Part shown: positions 1 to 8,315 of the stretch, piece by piece
Numbering within the stretch: the first letter of the stretch is position 1
How the letters are laid out: each line of letters opens with the position of its first letter
Assembly: GCA_018710885.1 (NCBI GenBank)
Contig: DVJA01000007.1
Coordinates: 1-44,661, forward strand
From: Scatomorpha merdigallinarum
GTDB lineage: Bacteria; Bacillota; Clostridia; Oscillospirales; Oscillospiraceae
Direction of reading: 5' to 3'
Length of the DNA stretch: 44,661 nucleotides
Notes under the pieces: model-generated
Databases searched by the model: none
The model's input: only the letters and a program-made list of their open reading frames with translations
Told to the model about the DNA's origin: nothing
Translations under genes and position numbers: made by a program

Positions 1-1022
1 GTCACGCGGTCGGCGCCCAGGCTGGGCTCGACGACGTAGGGCACGTAGTGCTCGTTCTTCTCCTGGTCGAAATAGGTGAGATCCTGGCCGGACTGGTTCT
101 GGTGCTGGGTGAGGTCGTAGTCCGTGCGGTCGGCGACGCCCCAGAGCTCGCCCCAGCCGAAGGGGAACAGATATTCAAAGTCCGTGGTGGCCTTGGAGTA
201 GAAGGCCAGTTCGGCCGGATCGTGGTCGCGCAGACGGAGGTTTTCCTCGTTCATGCCGAGGTTCACCAGCCAGTTGCGGCAGTAATTGCGCCAATAGCTG
301 AACCACTCGAGGTCGGTGCCCGGCTCACAGAAGAACTCGAGCTCCATCTGCTCAAACTCACGGGTACGGAAGGTGAAGTTGCCCGGAGTTATCTCGTTGC
401 GGAAGCTCTTGCCTATCTGGCAGACGCCGAAGGGTATCTTGCGGCGGGTGGTACGCTGTATATTCTTAAAGTTGACGAAGATGCCCTGGGCAGTCTCGGG
501 ACGCAGATAGACCTCGTTGGCGCTGTCCTCGGTGACGCCCTGGTGTGTCTTGAACATCAGGTTGAACTTGCGGATATCGGTGAAGTCGCTCTTGCCGCAC
601 ACGGGGCAGGGTATGTTGTGCTCGCGTATGAAGGCGACCATTTCCTCGTTGGTCATGGCCTCAGCGGAGACGCCCTCGATGGGGTTCTCGGCGAGCCAGT
701 CCTCTATGAGCTTGTCAGCGCGGTGACGGCTCTTGCAGGCCTTGCAGTCGATGAGCGGGTCGTTGAAGGTGGTCACGTGGCCGGAGGCGACCCAAACGCT
801 CGGGTTCATCAGTATGGCCGCATCGAGCCCGACATTATACGGGTTCTCCTGCACGAACTTTTTCCACCACATTTTTTTGACGTTGTTCTTGAGCTCCACG
901 CCAAGCGGGCCGTAGTCCCAACTGTTGGCAAGGCCGCCGTAGATCTCGCTACCGGCGTATATGAATCCTCTGTTTTTGCAGAGGGCGACCAGCTTGTCCA
1001 TCGTCTTTTCGGTGTTCTTCAT
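1..1022 (-). CDS. glyQS: Glycyl-tRNA synthetase, dimeric type (3' end outside window)
   Basis: Charges tRNA-Gly with glycine in the cytoplasm. About 340 N-terminal residues are present, starting at an ATG (1022) preceded by AAAGGAG. Visible are the class II N-terminal segment with SEIYGGLANSWDYGPLG, a zinc-binding pair CKAC and CPVCG in the inserted domain, the motif 2 region FRNEI and TREFEQMELEFF, and motif 3 as VVEPSLGADR at the window edge. The C-terminal anticodon-binding domain (about 110 residues in the family) lies outside the window. It diverges from the aminopeptidase gene. No T-box element was recognised upstream. The call is firm. Confidence 0.96.
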   Translation of the reverse strand, partial: MKNTEKTMDKLVALCKNRGFIYAGSEIYGGLANSWDYGPLGVELKNNVKKMWWKKFVQENPYNVGLDAAILMNPSVWVASGHVTTFNDPLIDCKACKSRHRADKLIEDWLAENPIEGVSAEAMTNEEMVAFIREHNIPCPVCGKSDFTDIRKFNLMFKTHQGVTEDSANEVYLRPETAQGIFVNFKNIQRTTRRKIPFGVCQIGKSFRNEITPGNFTFRTREFEQMELEFFCEPGTDLEWFSYWRNYCRNWLVNLGMNEENLRLRDHDPAELAFYSKATTDFEYLFPFGWGELWGVADRTDYDLTQHQNQSGQDLTYFDQEKNEHYVPYVVEPSLGADRV

Positions 1023-1070
1023 GATTGTCTCCTTTTCCCGCAGATGGCTTCTGCGGAGATTTTTGTTAGC

Positions 1071-1099
1071 TTTACAGATCGTGGCCTTGGTGCTATAAT
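1071..1099 (+). promoter_or_regulatory. Putative sigma-A promoter upstream of the aminopeptidase gene
   Basis: TTTACA (1071-1076) and TATAAT (1094-1099) are separated by 17 bp, a near-consensus vegetative promoter. It lies about 120 bp before the aminopeptidase start. A second TATAAT sits at 1151-1156 but has no good -35 at the right distance. Confidence 0.55.
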
Positions 1100-1220
1100 G
1101 CGCGGTAAGACGCTCGTCGCGCCTAAAACGCGTCGGCCCGCCTGACAAGCTATAATGTTAACACAAAAGACACATTATATCAATAAATGTTAAACATTAA
1201 ATTTTTCTTGGAGGAGTATA

Positions 1221-2450
1221 ATGAAATCGGAACTGCTCAGGCAGTATGCAAAGCTCATTGCCGTCACCGGCGGCGGCATCGTACCCGGACAGAGCGTAGT
1301 GCTGCGCGCCGGGCTCGATCAGCCGGAATTCGTCCTCATGCTCGCAGAGGAATGCTACGCCGCCGGTGCGGGCGAGGTCGAAGTGGAGTGGGAATACCAG
1401 CCCATGGAGCGGCTTAAAAACGAGAGCGAGAGCGTTGAAACTCTCGGCACGGTCAAGCTCTGGCAGGAGCAGAAGCTGCGTTACCGCGCCGATACCCTGC
1501 CCGTCATGCTCTACCTCGAGAGCGCGGACCCCGACGGGCTGGCCGGGATTGACCAGCTCAAGCGCGCCGAAGCGCAGCGCCGCCGCTACGCCGTTACGAA
1601 GCCCATCAGTGACGAGATGGAGAACCGTTACCAGTGGTGCATCGCCGCCGTCCCCGGTGTTGAATGGGCGAGGAAAGTTTTCCCCGGCCTCGGCGACGCC
1701 GAAGCCGTTGAAAAGCTCTGGGAGGCCATACTCTCCTGCTCCCGCGCGCTCGAGGGCGACCCCGCCGAGAACTGGCGGCGACACAACGCCTTCCTGCAGG
1801 ACAGGTGCGCGAAGCTCAACGCCATGGGGCTTGTCTCGCTCGAGTACCGCGCGTCCAACGGCACCGAACTGACCGTGGGGCTCATCCCCGAGGCCATGTT
1901 TTTGGGCGGCTCCGAAACAAATCCCGTCAACAATGCGGTGTACAACCCCAATATCCCCAGCGAAGAGGTGTACATCACCCCCCGCGCCGGTGAGGCAGAG
2001 GGCATAGTCTACGCAACCCGGCCGCTGGCCTACCGCGGACAGCTCATAGACGGCTTCTGGCTTCGCTTTGAGCACGGCCGCGTGGTTGACTGCGGCGCAA
2101 ACCGGAACGAAGAGGCCCTGCGTGCGCTGCTCGACATGGACGAAGGCTCGCGCATGCTAGGAGAGTGCGCGCTTGTGCCCTATGACAGCCCGATCCGCAA
2201 CAGCGGCGTCATGTTCTACAACACCCTCTTCGACGAAAACGCGGCTTGCCACCTGGCCCTGGGCCGCGGCTACACCAGCAACATCCGCAATTACGGCAGC
2301 TATTCCCTCGACGAGCTGCGCGCCATGGGCGTAAACGACTCCATGGTACACGAGGACTTTATGATAGGCTGCGCCGACCTGTCCGTGACCGGTATCACGG
2401 CCGGCGGCGAGCGTATCGCCATCTTCGCCGACGGCGGCTGGGCTTTCTGA
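1221..2450 (+). CDS. M29 family metallo-aminopeptidase (AmpS/AmpT type)
   Basis: A 409-residue cytosolic metal-dependent exopeptidase of the thermophilic metallopeptidase family M29, which removes N-terminal amino acids from peptides. The expected metal and catalytic residues sit in the C-terminal half: Glu249 in PSEEVY, Glu315 in LGECALVP, His344 and Tyr351 in ACHLALGRGY, and His377 and Asp379 in MVHEDF. Spacing and length match the family. The start is an ATG with TGGAGGAG eight bases upstream. The gene is 34 bp upstream of the LRR protein and may share its transcript, although no functional link is evident. Confidence 0.93.
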   Translation: MKSELLRQYAKLIAVTGGGIVPGQSVVLRAGLDQPEFVLMLAEECYAAGAGEVEVEWEYQPMERLKNESESVETLGTVKLWQEQKLRYRADTLPVMLYLESADPDGLAGIDQLKRAEAQRRRYAVTKPISDEMENRYQWCIAAVPGVEWARKVFPGLGDAEAVEKLWEAILSCSRALEGDPAENWRRHNAFLQDRCAKLNAMGLVSLEYRASNGTELTVGLIPEAMFLGGSETNPVNNAVYNPNIPSEEVYITPRAGEAEGIVYATRPLAYRGQLIDGFWLRFEHGRVVDCGANRNEEALRALLDMDEGSRMLGECALVPYDSPIRNSGVMFYNTLFDENAACHLALGRGYTSNIRNYGSYSLDELRAMGVNDSMVHEDFMIGCADLSVTGITAGGERIAIFADGGWAF

Positions 2451-2484
2451 GCACGTCGGCAGCACGCACCCGGGAGGCGTACTA

Positions 2485-4452
2485 ATGGAAAGCAGGAAGA
2501 ATACGCAAACTCCGCGCATGGACCGCAAGGCGCTGATACTCACCGTCGTGGGCGCCGCGCTTGTCATCGCAATCATCGTCATCGCCGTTGTGCTTATGCA
2601 GCGCAGCGCCGGTGATGACTACCGTCAAAACTATGAAGCTGCGATGGAGTACTATGTCGCCGGAGACTACGACGAGGCCATCAACTCTGCCAAGTTGGCC
2701 TACGCCGAGGACGCCACGGAAGAGGCCGTCCTCATTATCGCCCGCAGCTACGCGGGCAAGGGCGACTACGAAAGCGCAGTGTCCGAGCTCGAAGCCTGGA
2801 CCGGCTCGCACGGTTCCGGCCAGGAGGCCGGCACGCTGCTTGAAGAGTACCGCTCTCACCTGACGGACAACACAGACGAGCCGGATACCGAGACCGTGAC
2901 CGTCGCGGGCACAGAGTATCCTATAGACTCTCAGACGCTTGTCGTGTCGGGCTCGGCGCTCACCTCCGCGGACATGAGCGCCATTGCCACGCTTTCAGAG
3001 CTCACCAGTCTGAGCCTGAACGACTGCTCGCTCACGGACATCTCCGCGCTCTCTTCGCTGAGCAAGCTCACAGACCTCTCTCTTGAGGACAACGACATCA
3101 CGGATCTCTCCCCGCTCTCTGGTCTATCCTCGCTCAAGACTCTTTATCTGAGCGGGAATGAGAACATATCTTCGCTCGAGCCGCTCTACGGCCTGGATAA
3201 CCTCGCTACGCTGGACATTCGCGGACGCGAAATAACCGACGAAGAGTTCGAGGCCCTGCAGACGGAGTTGCCCAACTGCACCATCCTCACTGACACGCCG
3301 ACGGAGACCGTCACTGAAATAACCCTCGGCGGCCAGACCTTCAACAGCGACGTGACCAGCCTGGCCTTTACCGGCGCGGATATAACGGATATCTCTGCCC
3401 TGGCGACATGCACTCAGCTCGAGTCGCTCGATGTCTCGTATACCGACATCGACAGCATCTCCGTCGTGGCCGGAATGCCGAACCTGCGTTCGCTGGACTT
3501 CACCTCCACCAACGTCAGCAGCATCTCGCCCATCCTGGCCCTCAACAACCTCGAAGTGCTGTGGTTCAGGGACACCAACGTCACAAATATCTCGGCCCTG
3601 GCCGGACACACGACGCTGACAGAGCTGGAGATATCCGGCAACGACATAGAGGACTACAGCGTCCTGGAGACCCTCACCGGGCTGAGCTCGCTCATACTCG
3701 ACGACGCCGGGCTCCAGGATTCAGACCTCGAGATACTCTCGCGCATGACCTGGCTGGATAACCTCTATATTCGCAACAACCCGGACCTCTCCCGAGAAGC
3801 GGTGAATGAGCTGATAGCCGCGCTGCCGAACACGAACATCAGCGCCCCGGACTTTTCCGACGTCACGCTCGGCGACCAGATGTTCCCCGTGGACTCCACG
3901 CAGGTCAACGCCAGCGGCAGCGGAGTTGAGAACCTAGACGGCATTGAGCAGTTCCAAAATCTCAGCGTGCTCACGCTGTCCGATAACCCGGGCATCGACA
4001 TCTCCAACATAAGTTCCGTGCCCACGCTCACCTATCTGGAACTTGCACGGTGCGAGCTCACGGACATCTCCGCGCTTTCAAACCTCACCGCGCTTGAGGG
4101 CCTGGATCTGATGCAGAACGACATAACCGACATCACGCCGCTGAGGCACATGAGGGGACTGATTGAACTGCATCTGAGCCTGAACGAGAACCTGTTGGAT
4201 ATATCGGCCCTTTCTCAGCTTGACAACCTCTACGTGCTCTCGCTCAACGGCACGGCGGTGACAGATCTCTCCGCGATTGCGGACCTCACTAACCTGCAAA
4301 CGCTCGACATAGAGGGCTGTGAGATAGACGATATCACACCGCTGCTGGGTCTCAAGAACCTGCGCACCCTGTACGCCGCCGGTTGCGGCTTCTCCCAGCA
4401 GGAGATAGACGAAATCGGCCAGGCGCTACCCAACTGCACTATCTACACCTAA
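2485..4452 (+). CDS. Membrane-anchored leucine-rich-repeat protein, three repeated LRR modules
   Basis: A 655-residue protein with a short basic N-terminus, one transmembrane segment (about residues 16-38, no signal-peptidase motif) and an extracytoplasmic remainder. Residues about 45-115 look TPR-like (repeated YYVAGDYDEAIN and GKGDYESAVSELEAW patterns). The rest is internalin-like 22-residue LRRs with the frame LxxLxLxxNxITDISxLxxL. Three modules can be seen, each opening with a VTLGxQxFPVDS-type strand (about residues 138, 281 and 461) and closing with ALPNCTI-like sequence (about 262, 447 and 648). The binding partner is unknown. It is followed by a strong terminator. Confidence 0.85.
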   Translation: MESRKNTQTPRMDRKALILTVVGAALVIAIIVIAVVLMQRSAGDDYRQNYEAAMEYYVAGDYDEAINSAKLAYAEDATEEAVLIIARSYAGKGDYESAVSELEAWTGSHGSGQEAGTLLEEYRSHLTDNTDEPDTETVTVAGTEYPIDSQTLVVSGSALTSADMSAIATLSELTSLSLNDCSLTDISALSSLSKLTDLSLEDNDITDLSPLSGLSSLKTLYLSGNENISSLEPLYGLDNLATLDIRGREITDEEFEALQTELPNCTILTDTPTETVTEITLGGQTFNSDVTSLAFTGADITDISALATCTQLESLDVSYTDIDSISVVAGMPNLRSLDFTSTNVSSISPILALNNLEVLWFRDTNVTNISALAGHTTLTELEISGNDIEDYSVLETLTGLSSLILDDAGLQDSDLEILSRMTWLDNLYIRNNPDLSREAVNELIAALPNTNISAPDFSDVTLGDQMFPVDSTQVNASGSGVENLDGIEQFQNLSVLTLSDNPGIDISNISSVPTLTYLELARCELTDISALSNLTALEGLDLMQNDITDITPLRHMRGLIELHLSLNENLLDISALSQLDNLYVLSLNGTAVTDLSAIADLTNLQTLDIEGCEIDDITPLLGLKNLRTLYAAGCGFSQQEIDEIGQALPNCTIYT

Positions 4453-4462
4453 ACAAAACAAG

Positions 4463-4498
4463 TAAGCGGCCTCCCAGCATGGAGGCCGCTTATTTTAT
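4463..4498. terminator. Bidirectional intrinsic terminator
   Basis: A 12-bp perfect stem (4463-4474 with 4481-4492) and a 6-nt loop are followed by TTTTATT on the plus side and preceded by an AAACAAAAC tract that becomes U-rich on the minus side. It separates the convergent LRR and phosphatase genes. Confidence 0.85.
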
Positions 4499-4947
4499 TG
4501 CAGTGCTTTTAGAAGGCCGGCAAGGGATTGGCTCAGGTCTTGCCAGGTCGCTTCAAAGTCGCCGGTGTACCAGGGGTCGGCTACTTCCTCGCCCGGCCTG
4601 CCGGCGTAATCGAGAGCCAGGTGGGCCTTGCCCTCCGGGTCCCCGCCGGACAGCCTGCGCACGTCGCGCAGGTTGGCCTGGTCCATGCAGATTATCACGT
4701 CGTATTTGTCGTACTCTGCCCTCGTCATGCGGTGCGCAGCGTGTCCGGCACAGCCTATGCCGTGCTCCGCAAGTTTCCTGCGCGCAGGTGGATATACGGA
4801 GCTGCCGATCTCATCCGAGTGCATAGCCGCCGAGGCGATGTGAAACTCACCTGAAAGCCCCGCCTTCTCCACCATGTCTTTAAACATAAACTCTGCCATA
4901 GGACTGCGGCAAATACTGCCGTGGCATACAAACAGGATTTTTATCAT
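4495..4947 (-). CDS. Low-molecular-weight protein-tyrosine phosphatase; 5' end supplied by the mobile element
   Basis: A 150-residue LMW-PTP fold enzyme that dephosphorylates phosphotyrosine (or arsenate/phosphoarginine in relatives). The P-loop CX5R is C8-HGSIC-R14 near the N-terminus, and the general acid is Asp124 in VADPWYTGDF. The start is taken at ATG 4947, because GGGAAG lies 8 bp upstream; the alternative GTG at 4956 overlaps that RBS. Codons 8-11 contain the 11-bp core at which the neighbouring element integrated. The promoter region, RBS and first seven codons therefore appear to be element DNA, while the rest is the original chromosomal gene. Confidence 0.92.
   Translation of the reverse strand: MIKILFVCHGSICRSPMAEFMFKDMVEKAGLSGEFHIASAAMHSDEIGSSVYPPARRKLAEHGIGCAGHAAHRMTRAEYDKYDVIICMDQANLRDVRRLSGGDPEGKAHLALDYAGRPGEEVADPWYTGDFEATWQDLSQSLAGLLKALQ
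4916..4926. repeat. attL core (CTGCCGTGGCA)
   Basis: The 11-bp core is identical to that at 20037-20047. On the minus strand it encodes Cys-His-Gly of the phosphatase P-loop. To its left the gene body is chromosomal. To its right lies element DNA encoding the first codons. Confidence 0.8.
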
Positions 4948-5083
4948 TTGCTTCACTTCCCTGACTGTACCAAATTATACTCAAATATGCCGATATTCGC
5001 GCAAACAGTGAACGTTTACCAGCAATTTAAAAATTGCATCTCCCGGCACAACGCAGCATAACTTCGCACAACTTCGCCTGAGA

Positions 5084-5123
5084 GTGTCGTAAAAGTGTCG
5101 TAAATCCGAAATTTTTACGACAC
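5084..5123. repeat. Integrase arm-type repeats, left end
   Basis: GTGTCGTAAA occurs twice in tandem (5084-5093 and 5095-5104; 11-bp period), with an inverted copy TTTACGACAC at 5114-5123 that overlaps the int stop codon. The same motif, also with an 11-bp period, occurs at the right end (19955-19975). This fits binding sites for the N-terminal domain of a Tn916-type integrase, which is inference from position and symmetry. Confidence 0.6.
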
Positions 5124-6353
5124 GCGTTTTTCGGCGCGCCGACCTCGTGAGTTTGCCTGCGCTCCGTTCAGCTCCAGCATTTCTGACCTTGCGTCCTCAA
5201 AGCCGAGATGTGTGTAGGTGTTGAGCGTCACGCCAATATCGCTGTGACCCATTATGTATTGCAGCGTCTTGGGGTTCATCCCTGATTTCGCCATGTTGGA
5301 GCAGAACGTGTGACGGCAGACGTGCGGCGTAACCTTGGGCATCTGCACCTTGTAAATACTGTTGTACTTAGCGCAGATGTGCTGGAAGTATTTTTCCCAG
5401 TGGAGAGCCACCATCGGACGCCCGTTCTTGTCGAGAAAGAGAAACCCACTGTATCCCTGCACCACCGGCTCCACCTTTGGCGGTTTCCTGTTGGCAAGTA
5501 TTCGGGCAAAGCTCTCCTTTACCTCGGGCGTCATGGGAACCATTCTGGTGCCGCAGCCGGTTTTGGGGTCTTCTATCACGTACTCCATGTTTCGGGTCCT
5601 CTGGAGCTGGTGGTCTACGATAATCCGGCTGTTTTCAAAATCGATGTCCCTGACTGTCAGACCCACGAACTCCGAAATGCGCAGCCCCGTCTTGAAGAGA
5701 ATGAAGATGCCGTCGTAGTAGCGGCTGAAATGTTTGTCGTTCTTCACAAACTCCAAAAAATCGCGTTCCTGCTTGCGGGTTATCGCCTCTCTGGTCACGC
5801 TGTCGTTCACCACGACGGTGCTCAGTTGAAACTCAAAGGGGTTCTTGTTCAGGAGGTCATTGTCGACCGCCATCTGAAACGCCGGTCTCAGGACGCCGCG
5901 GATGGAGTGAATTGTGCTGTAGCCGCGCCCGTCGTCCTGTAGTTTTATCAGCCACGCCTTAGCGTCGAAAATCTTGACCCTGTCAATGCGTTTGCACCCG
6001 AACTCCTCTTTTTTAAGGATATTGATGACAAACTTGTAATTGGCCCGCGTGTTGTGCCGGACACCTCTCTTTTGAGCGATGTACATCTCCACCAGCTCGA
6101 GCACGGTCAAGTCGCCGCCATTTGCGGCAAGCCCGCTGTTCAAATCTCGCTGAATCTGCTTTTCCTTTTCCCGCAAGGGCAGGTCGCTGCGCTTGCCCTT
6201 TGGAGCGGCGTCGGCGCTGGTCAGCGTCCAGCTGTAGACAGTCCTCCGCTTGCCGAACACGTCCTGATACTTGTATTCGTACTTTCCATCTTTTCGCTGG
6301 CTCTCTCCAGTCCATAGTTTTCGGCCTTTTTTGTCTCGCCTTATTTCAGACAT
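5115..6353 (-). CDS. int: Tyrosine recombinase, Tn916-type integrase
   Basis: A 412-residue site-specific recombinase that integrates and excises the element. The N-terminus (RRDKKGRKLWTGESQRKDG) matches the arm-binding integrase domain of the Tn916 family, followed by a SAM-like core-binding domain (about 80-175). The catalytic set is complete: Arg225 in TGLRISE, Lys264 in DPKTG, His344 and Arg347 in HVCRH, His370 in MGHSD, and the nucleophile Tyr380 in NTYTH. It lies at the element's left end, downstream of xis and mob in the same direction, next to the arm repeats. Confidence 0.95.
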   Translation of the reverse strand: MSEIRRDKKGRKLWTGESQRKDGKYEYKYQDVFGKRRTVYSWTLTSADAAPKGKRSDLPLREKEKQIQRDLNSGLAANGGDLTVLELVEMYIAQKRGVRHNTRANYKFVINILKKEEFGCKRIDRVKIFDAKAWLIKLQDDGRGYSTIHSIRGVLRPAFQMAVDNDLLNKNPFEFQLSTVVVNDSVTREAITRKQERDFLEFVKNDKHFSRYYDGIFILFKTGLRISEFVGLTVRDIDFENSRIIVDHQLQRTRNMEYVIEDPKTGCGTRMVPMTPEVKESFARILANRKPPKVEPVVQGYSGFLFLDKNGRPMVALHWEKYFQHICAKYNSIYKVQMPKVTPHVCRHTFCSNMAKSGMNPKTLQYIMGHSDIGVTLNTYTHLGFEDARSEMLELNGAQANSRGRRAEKRVS

Positions 6354-6374
6354 ATTAACTCCTTTCCAACTAAG

Positions 6375-6424
6375 AAAAGAGCCAAGCTATGATACGGATA
6401 TTGTATCACATGCCCGGCTCTTTT
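6375..6424. terminator. Possible terminator/attenuator between xis and int
   Basis: Inverted repeat AAAAGAGCC (6375-6383) with GGCTCTTTT (6416-6424), enclosing a second one TGATAC/GTATCA (6390-6395, 6403-6408). The outer arm ends in a T run on either strand. It sits in the 93-bp xis-int gap and could limit read-through from the mob-xis transcript into int. Confidence 0.5.
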
Positions 6425-6446
6425 GCCATACGATTATTTACTTGCT

Positions 6447-6677
6447 TTATATGGCAGACAGTTTTTCGTCGACGTAGCGTTCAAAAACTCTGCGCTTAAT
6501 CTGAGGTCGGGTGCCGTTCCAAAGAATGAAATCCGCGCCCGGGTTTTCATCTATCAGCTTCCTCAGCTTCTTGTCGCCGATGTGGAAGTACTTCGAGGCC
6601 TCCTGCACGCTCAGCGTGTATTTTCTCCATATGGGAATATCGTACCTGTCGTTAAACTGCTCGGGTTCTTTTACCAT
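6447..6677 (-). CDS. xis: Excisionase, Tn916 Xis-like
   Basis: A 76-residue DNA-bending recombination directionality factor with a winged-helix core. The segment DIPIWRKYTLSVQEASKYFHIG and the ending around NGTRPQIKRRVFERYVD closely resemble Tn916 Xis in order and length. The start is ATG 6677, with AAGGAG nine bases upstream; the GTG at 6686 sits on the RBS. It lies 19 bp downstream of mob and upstream of int, so excision and mobilisation genes appear co-transcribed. Confidence 0.9.
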   Translation of the reverse strand: MVKEPEQFNDRYDIPIWRKYTLSVQEASKYFHIGDKKLRKLIDENPGADFILWNGTRPQIKRRVFERYVDEKLSAI

Positions 6678-6696
6678 AGGCAACACTCCTTAAAGA

Positions 6697-7986
6697 TTAA
6701 AGTTCTGCGTCCCGCCCATGCTCGCGGCGGGGCTGTTTGCGTTCCTGCTCCCCGCGCGCCCGCGCGAGAATTGCGTTAATAAAAGCCCTGACCTTTTCCG
6801 GCGCGGCTTTGAGCGCGGCTAGGTAGGGCTGAGATTTCTTCTTGAGTGCTTCGTACTTTTCATGCAGCGATTCGTAGCGCTGCTGCCAGATTGAAGCGGT
6901 TCTTTCTGCGGCGGTGAGCTGCTCGCGCAGTTTGGCAATTTCCGCTCTGGCAGAGAGTCCGTTGACGGCGTGCTTTTTCAGCTCCACGCACTCCTGCGCT
7001 GTCAGCGTGACGCTGCCGGTCAGAGGGTTGCGCTTTCCCATCTCCTTAATCTCGCGCGCGGTGAGCGCAGCGGCTTTTGCGGCTTTGGTTTCTTTTTGCA
7101 GCGCGTGCAGCCGCTGCTCCTGTCTCTCGGCTGCGGCACTTGTGTCCTCCAGCGCCTGTTCAGCCTGTGCCACCTGCTCGCTCACAGCCTCCAGCCGCCG
7201 CTGCTCGGCTTTGACCTTGAACTGCGTCACGGTCAGGTGTTCCTCCGTGCTGCCGCGCTCGCCGCGCTCCACGTCCAGATAACCGGCTGAACGCATGAAA
7301 TGAAAAAAGTCATCCTGCAGCACGCTGTAGGATGACTTCAAAATCTGCTTACCTTTTGCGTTCAGCATGGGATTCCCATCAGCATTGAGCGCGGGCCTTG
7401 ACGCCCATTTCTTACTGCGGCTGACCTGCATGAGCGTCTCTTTTACGGTGCCGACGAGGCTCTTGTCCTTACACCGCTTCGACCAGAGTACCTGTTTCTC
7501 CACGACGGGGATGTAAACGACGTGGAGGTGGTAGTGGTAGACATCCTCGCCCAGCGCCTCGGACATCGCGCGGTTTCGCTCGTCGGCGTGCATGACAGCG
7601 GAGAGGATAAATTGCTCGCCGCCCACAATCTCCACGGCGGCTCTGTAGGCGTCAGCGTAGAACTTCTTGGCAAACTCATAGCCGCCGTGGTTGTAGAAGT
7701 AAGCGGAGTTCACGTCAAAGACCAGCTCTCCGAATTTCACGGCGTCGGGTTTGAGGCCACGGGTGGAAATGACTTTTTCACACTCAAGCTGTGCAAACAT
7801 CTCCGTATAGCTCGCGGTGGGCGCTTTGAAGTGTACGTTCATCGCTGTGCGCTCGGGGACTATATCCTGATTCGAGTAGTGCGCTTTCTCGCGTTCGTTG
7901 TGCTCCTGCATCTTCGCCACGTCTCCGGGAGCTTTCAGGTCGTGGTTTCTGACGATTGTGCGGTCAACGCCGTCGTTTCTCGCCAT
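6697..7986 (-). CDS. mobV: MobV-family relaxase (Mob/Pre)
   Basis: A 429-residue conjugative relaxase that nicks oriT and pilots single-stranded DNA. The N-terminal relaxase domain shows NHDLKAP, HADE (His133-Glu136) and the metal-binding HYHLH (151-155), the MobV version of the histidine triad. The C-terminal half (about 250-400) is a long coiled coil rich in Ala, Glu and Gln. Start ATG 7986 has AAGGAGTG upstream; a start 11 codons earlier lacks an RBS. A recognisable oriT sits about 60 bp upstream. There is no coupling protein or T4SS in the window, so a helper element is needed. Confidence 0.92.
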   Translation of the reverse strand: MARNDGVDRTIVRNHDLKAPGDVAKMQEHNEREKAHYSNQDIVPERTAMNVHFKAPTASYTEMFAQLECEKVISTRGLKPDAVKFGELVFDVNSAYFYNHGGYEFAKKFYADAYRAAVEIVGGEQFILSAVMHADERNRAMSEALGEDVYHYHLHVVYIPVVEKQVLWSKRCKDKSLVGTVKETLMQVSRSKKWASRPALNADGNPMLNAKGKQILKSSYSVLQDDFFHFMRSAGYLDVERGERGSTEEHLTVTQFKVKAEQRRLEAVSEQVAQAEQALEDTSAAAERQEQRLHALQKETKAAKAAALTAREIKEMGKRNPLTGSVTLTAQECVELKKHAVNGLSARAEIAKLREQLTAAERTASIWQQRYESLHEKYEALKKKSQPYLAALKAAPEKVRAFINAILARARGEQERKQPRREHGRDAEL

Positions 7987-8044
7987 TGAATACACTCCTT
8001 CCTGTCGGATTAGGGACACATGGGCCGGGGAGGCGCTTTCTGCG

Positions 8045-8074
8045 GAAAGTGTAATAACCCACTATGACACTTTC
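8045..8074 (-). other. Putative oriT of the MobV relaxase (pMV158-type)
   Basis: An inverted repeat GAAAGTGT (8045-8052) / ACACTTTC (8067-8074) flanks a 14-nt centre. On the minus strand the centre contains ATAGTGGGTTAT, which resembles the TAGTGTG/TTA nick region of pMV158-family oriTs. It lies just upstream of the mobV start, the usual arrangement. Assignment rests on remembered consensus, with one base different from TAGTGTG. Confidence 0.7.
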
Positions 8075-8098
8075 AGCCAGAGGGCTGCAAAGTGCCGT

Positions 8099-8315
8099 GG
8101 GCTCTCCGAGAGGGAGCCCGCGCCCACTGCGGCGGGCGCGCAGACAGAGAGTAAATACAGAGCATTTTCTCTCTGCCTGCTACGCAAAGACGGAGCCTCA
8201 ACTCGCTCCATCTTTGCGTTATACAGCTGCATCGTCCACGGCGCTGCAACTGTATAGTGAGTTTTACGCCCAAACGCTGCGTACGTACGTACGCAGCGAA
8301 TCGCCTTAAAACTCA
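8099..8315. other. Tandem hairpin array ending in a 24-bp perfect palindrome
   Basis: No gene is seen between the mob and helicase genes. The stretch holds consecutive inverted repeats: GGGCTC/GAGCCC (8099-8119), CGCGCCC/GGGCGCG (8119-8140), CAGAGAG/CTCTCTG, a 16-bp arm pair starting at 8181 and ending at 8220 (14 of 16 matched), TATACAG-type arms (8220-8231 with 8245-8256), and a perfect 24-bp palindrome at 8275-8298. The last is framed by TGAGTTTTA/TAAAACTCA (8258-8266, 8307-8315) and runs into the helicase stop codon. A single-strand origin, oriT accessory region or structured RNA are all possible. Confidence 0.6.

Noticed and set aside
48..1145. Long plus-strand reading frame (365 codons)
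   Set aside because: It is antisense to glyQS, whose motifs are unmistakable on the minus strand; the frame is a GC-rich shadow.
1023..1220. T-box riboswitch upstream of glyQS
   Set aside because: No T-box core (GGTGG-type) sequence or terminator was found on the minus strand in this gap.
8099..8298. CRISPR array
   Set aside because: The repeats are unrelated inverted repeats, not direct repeats with spacers, and no cas genes are near.
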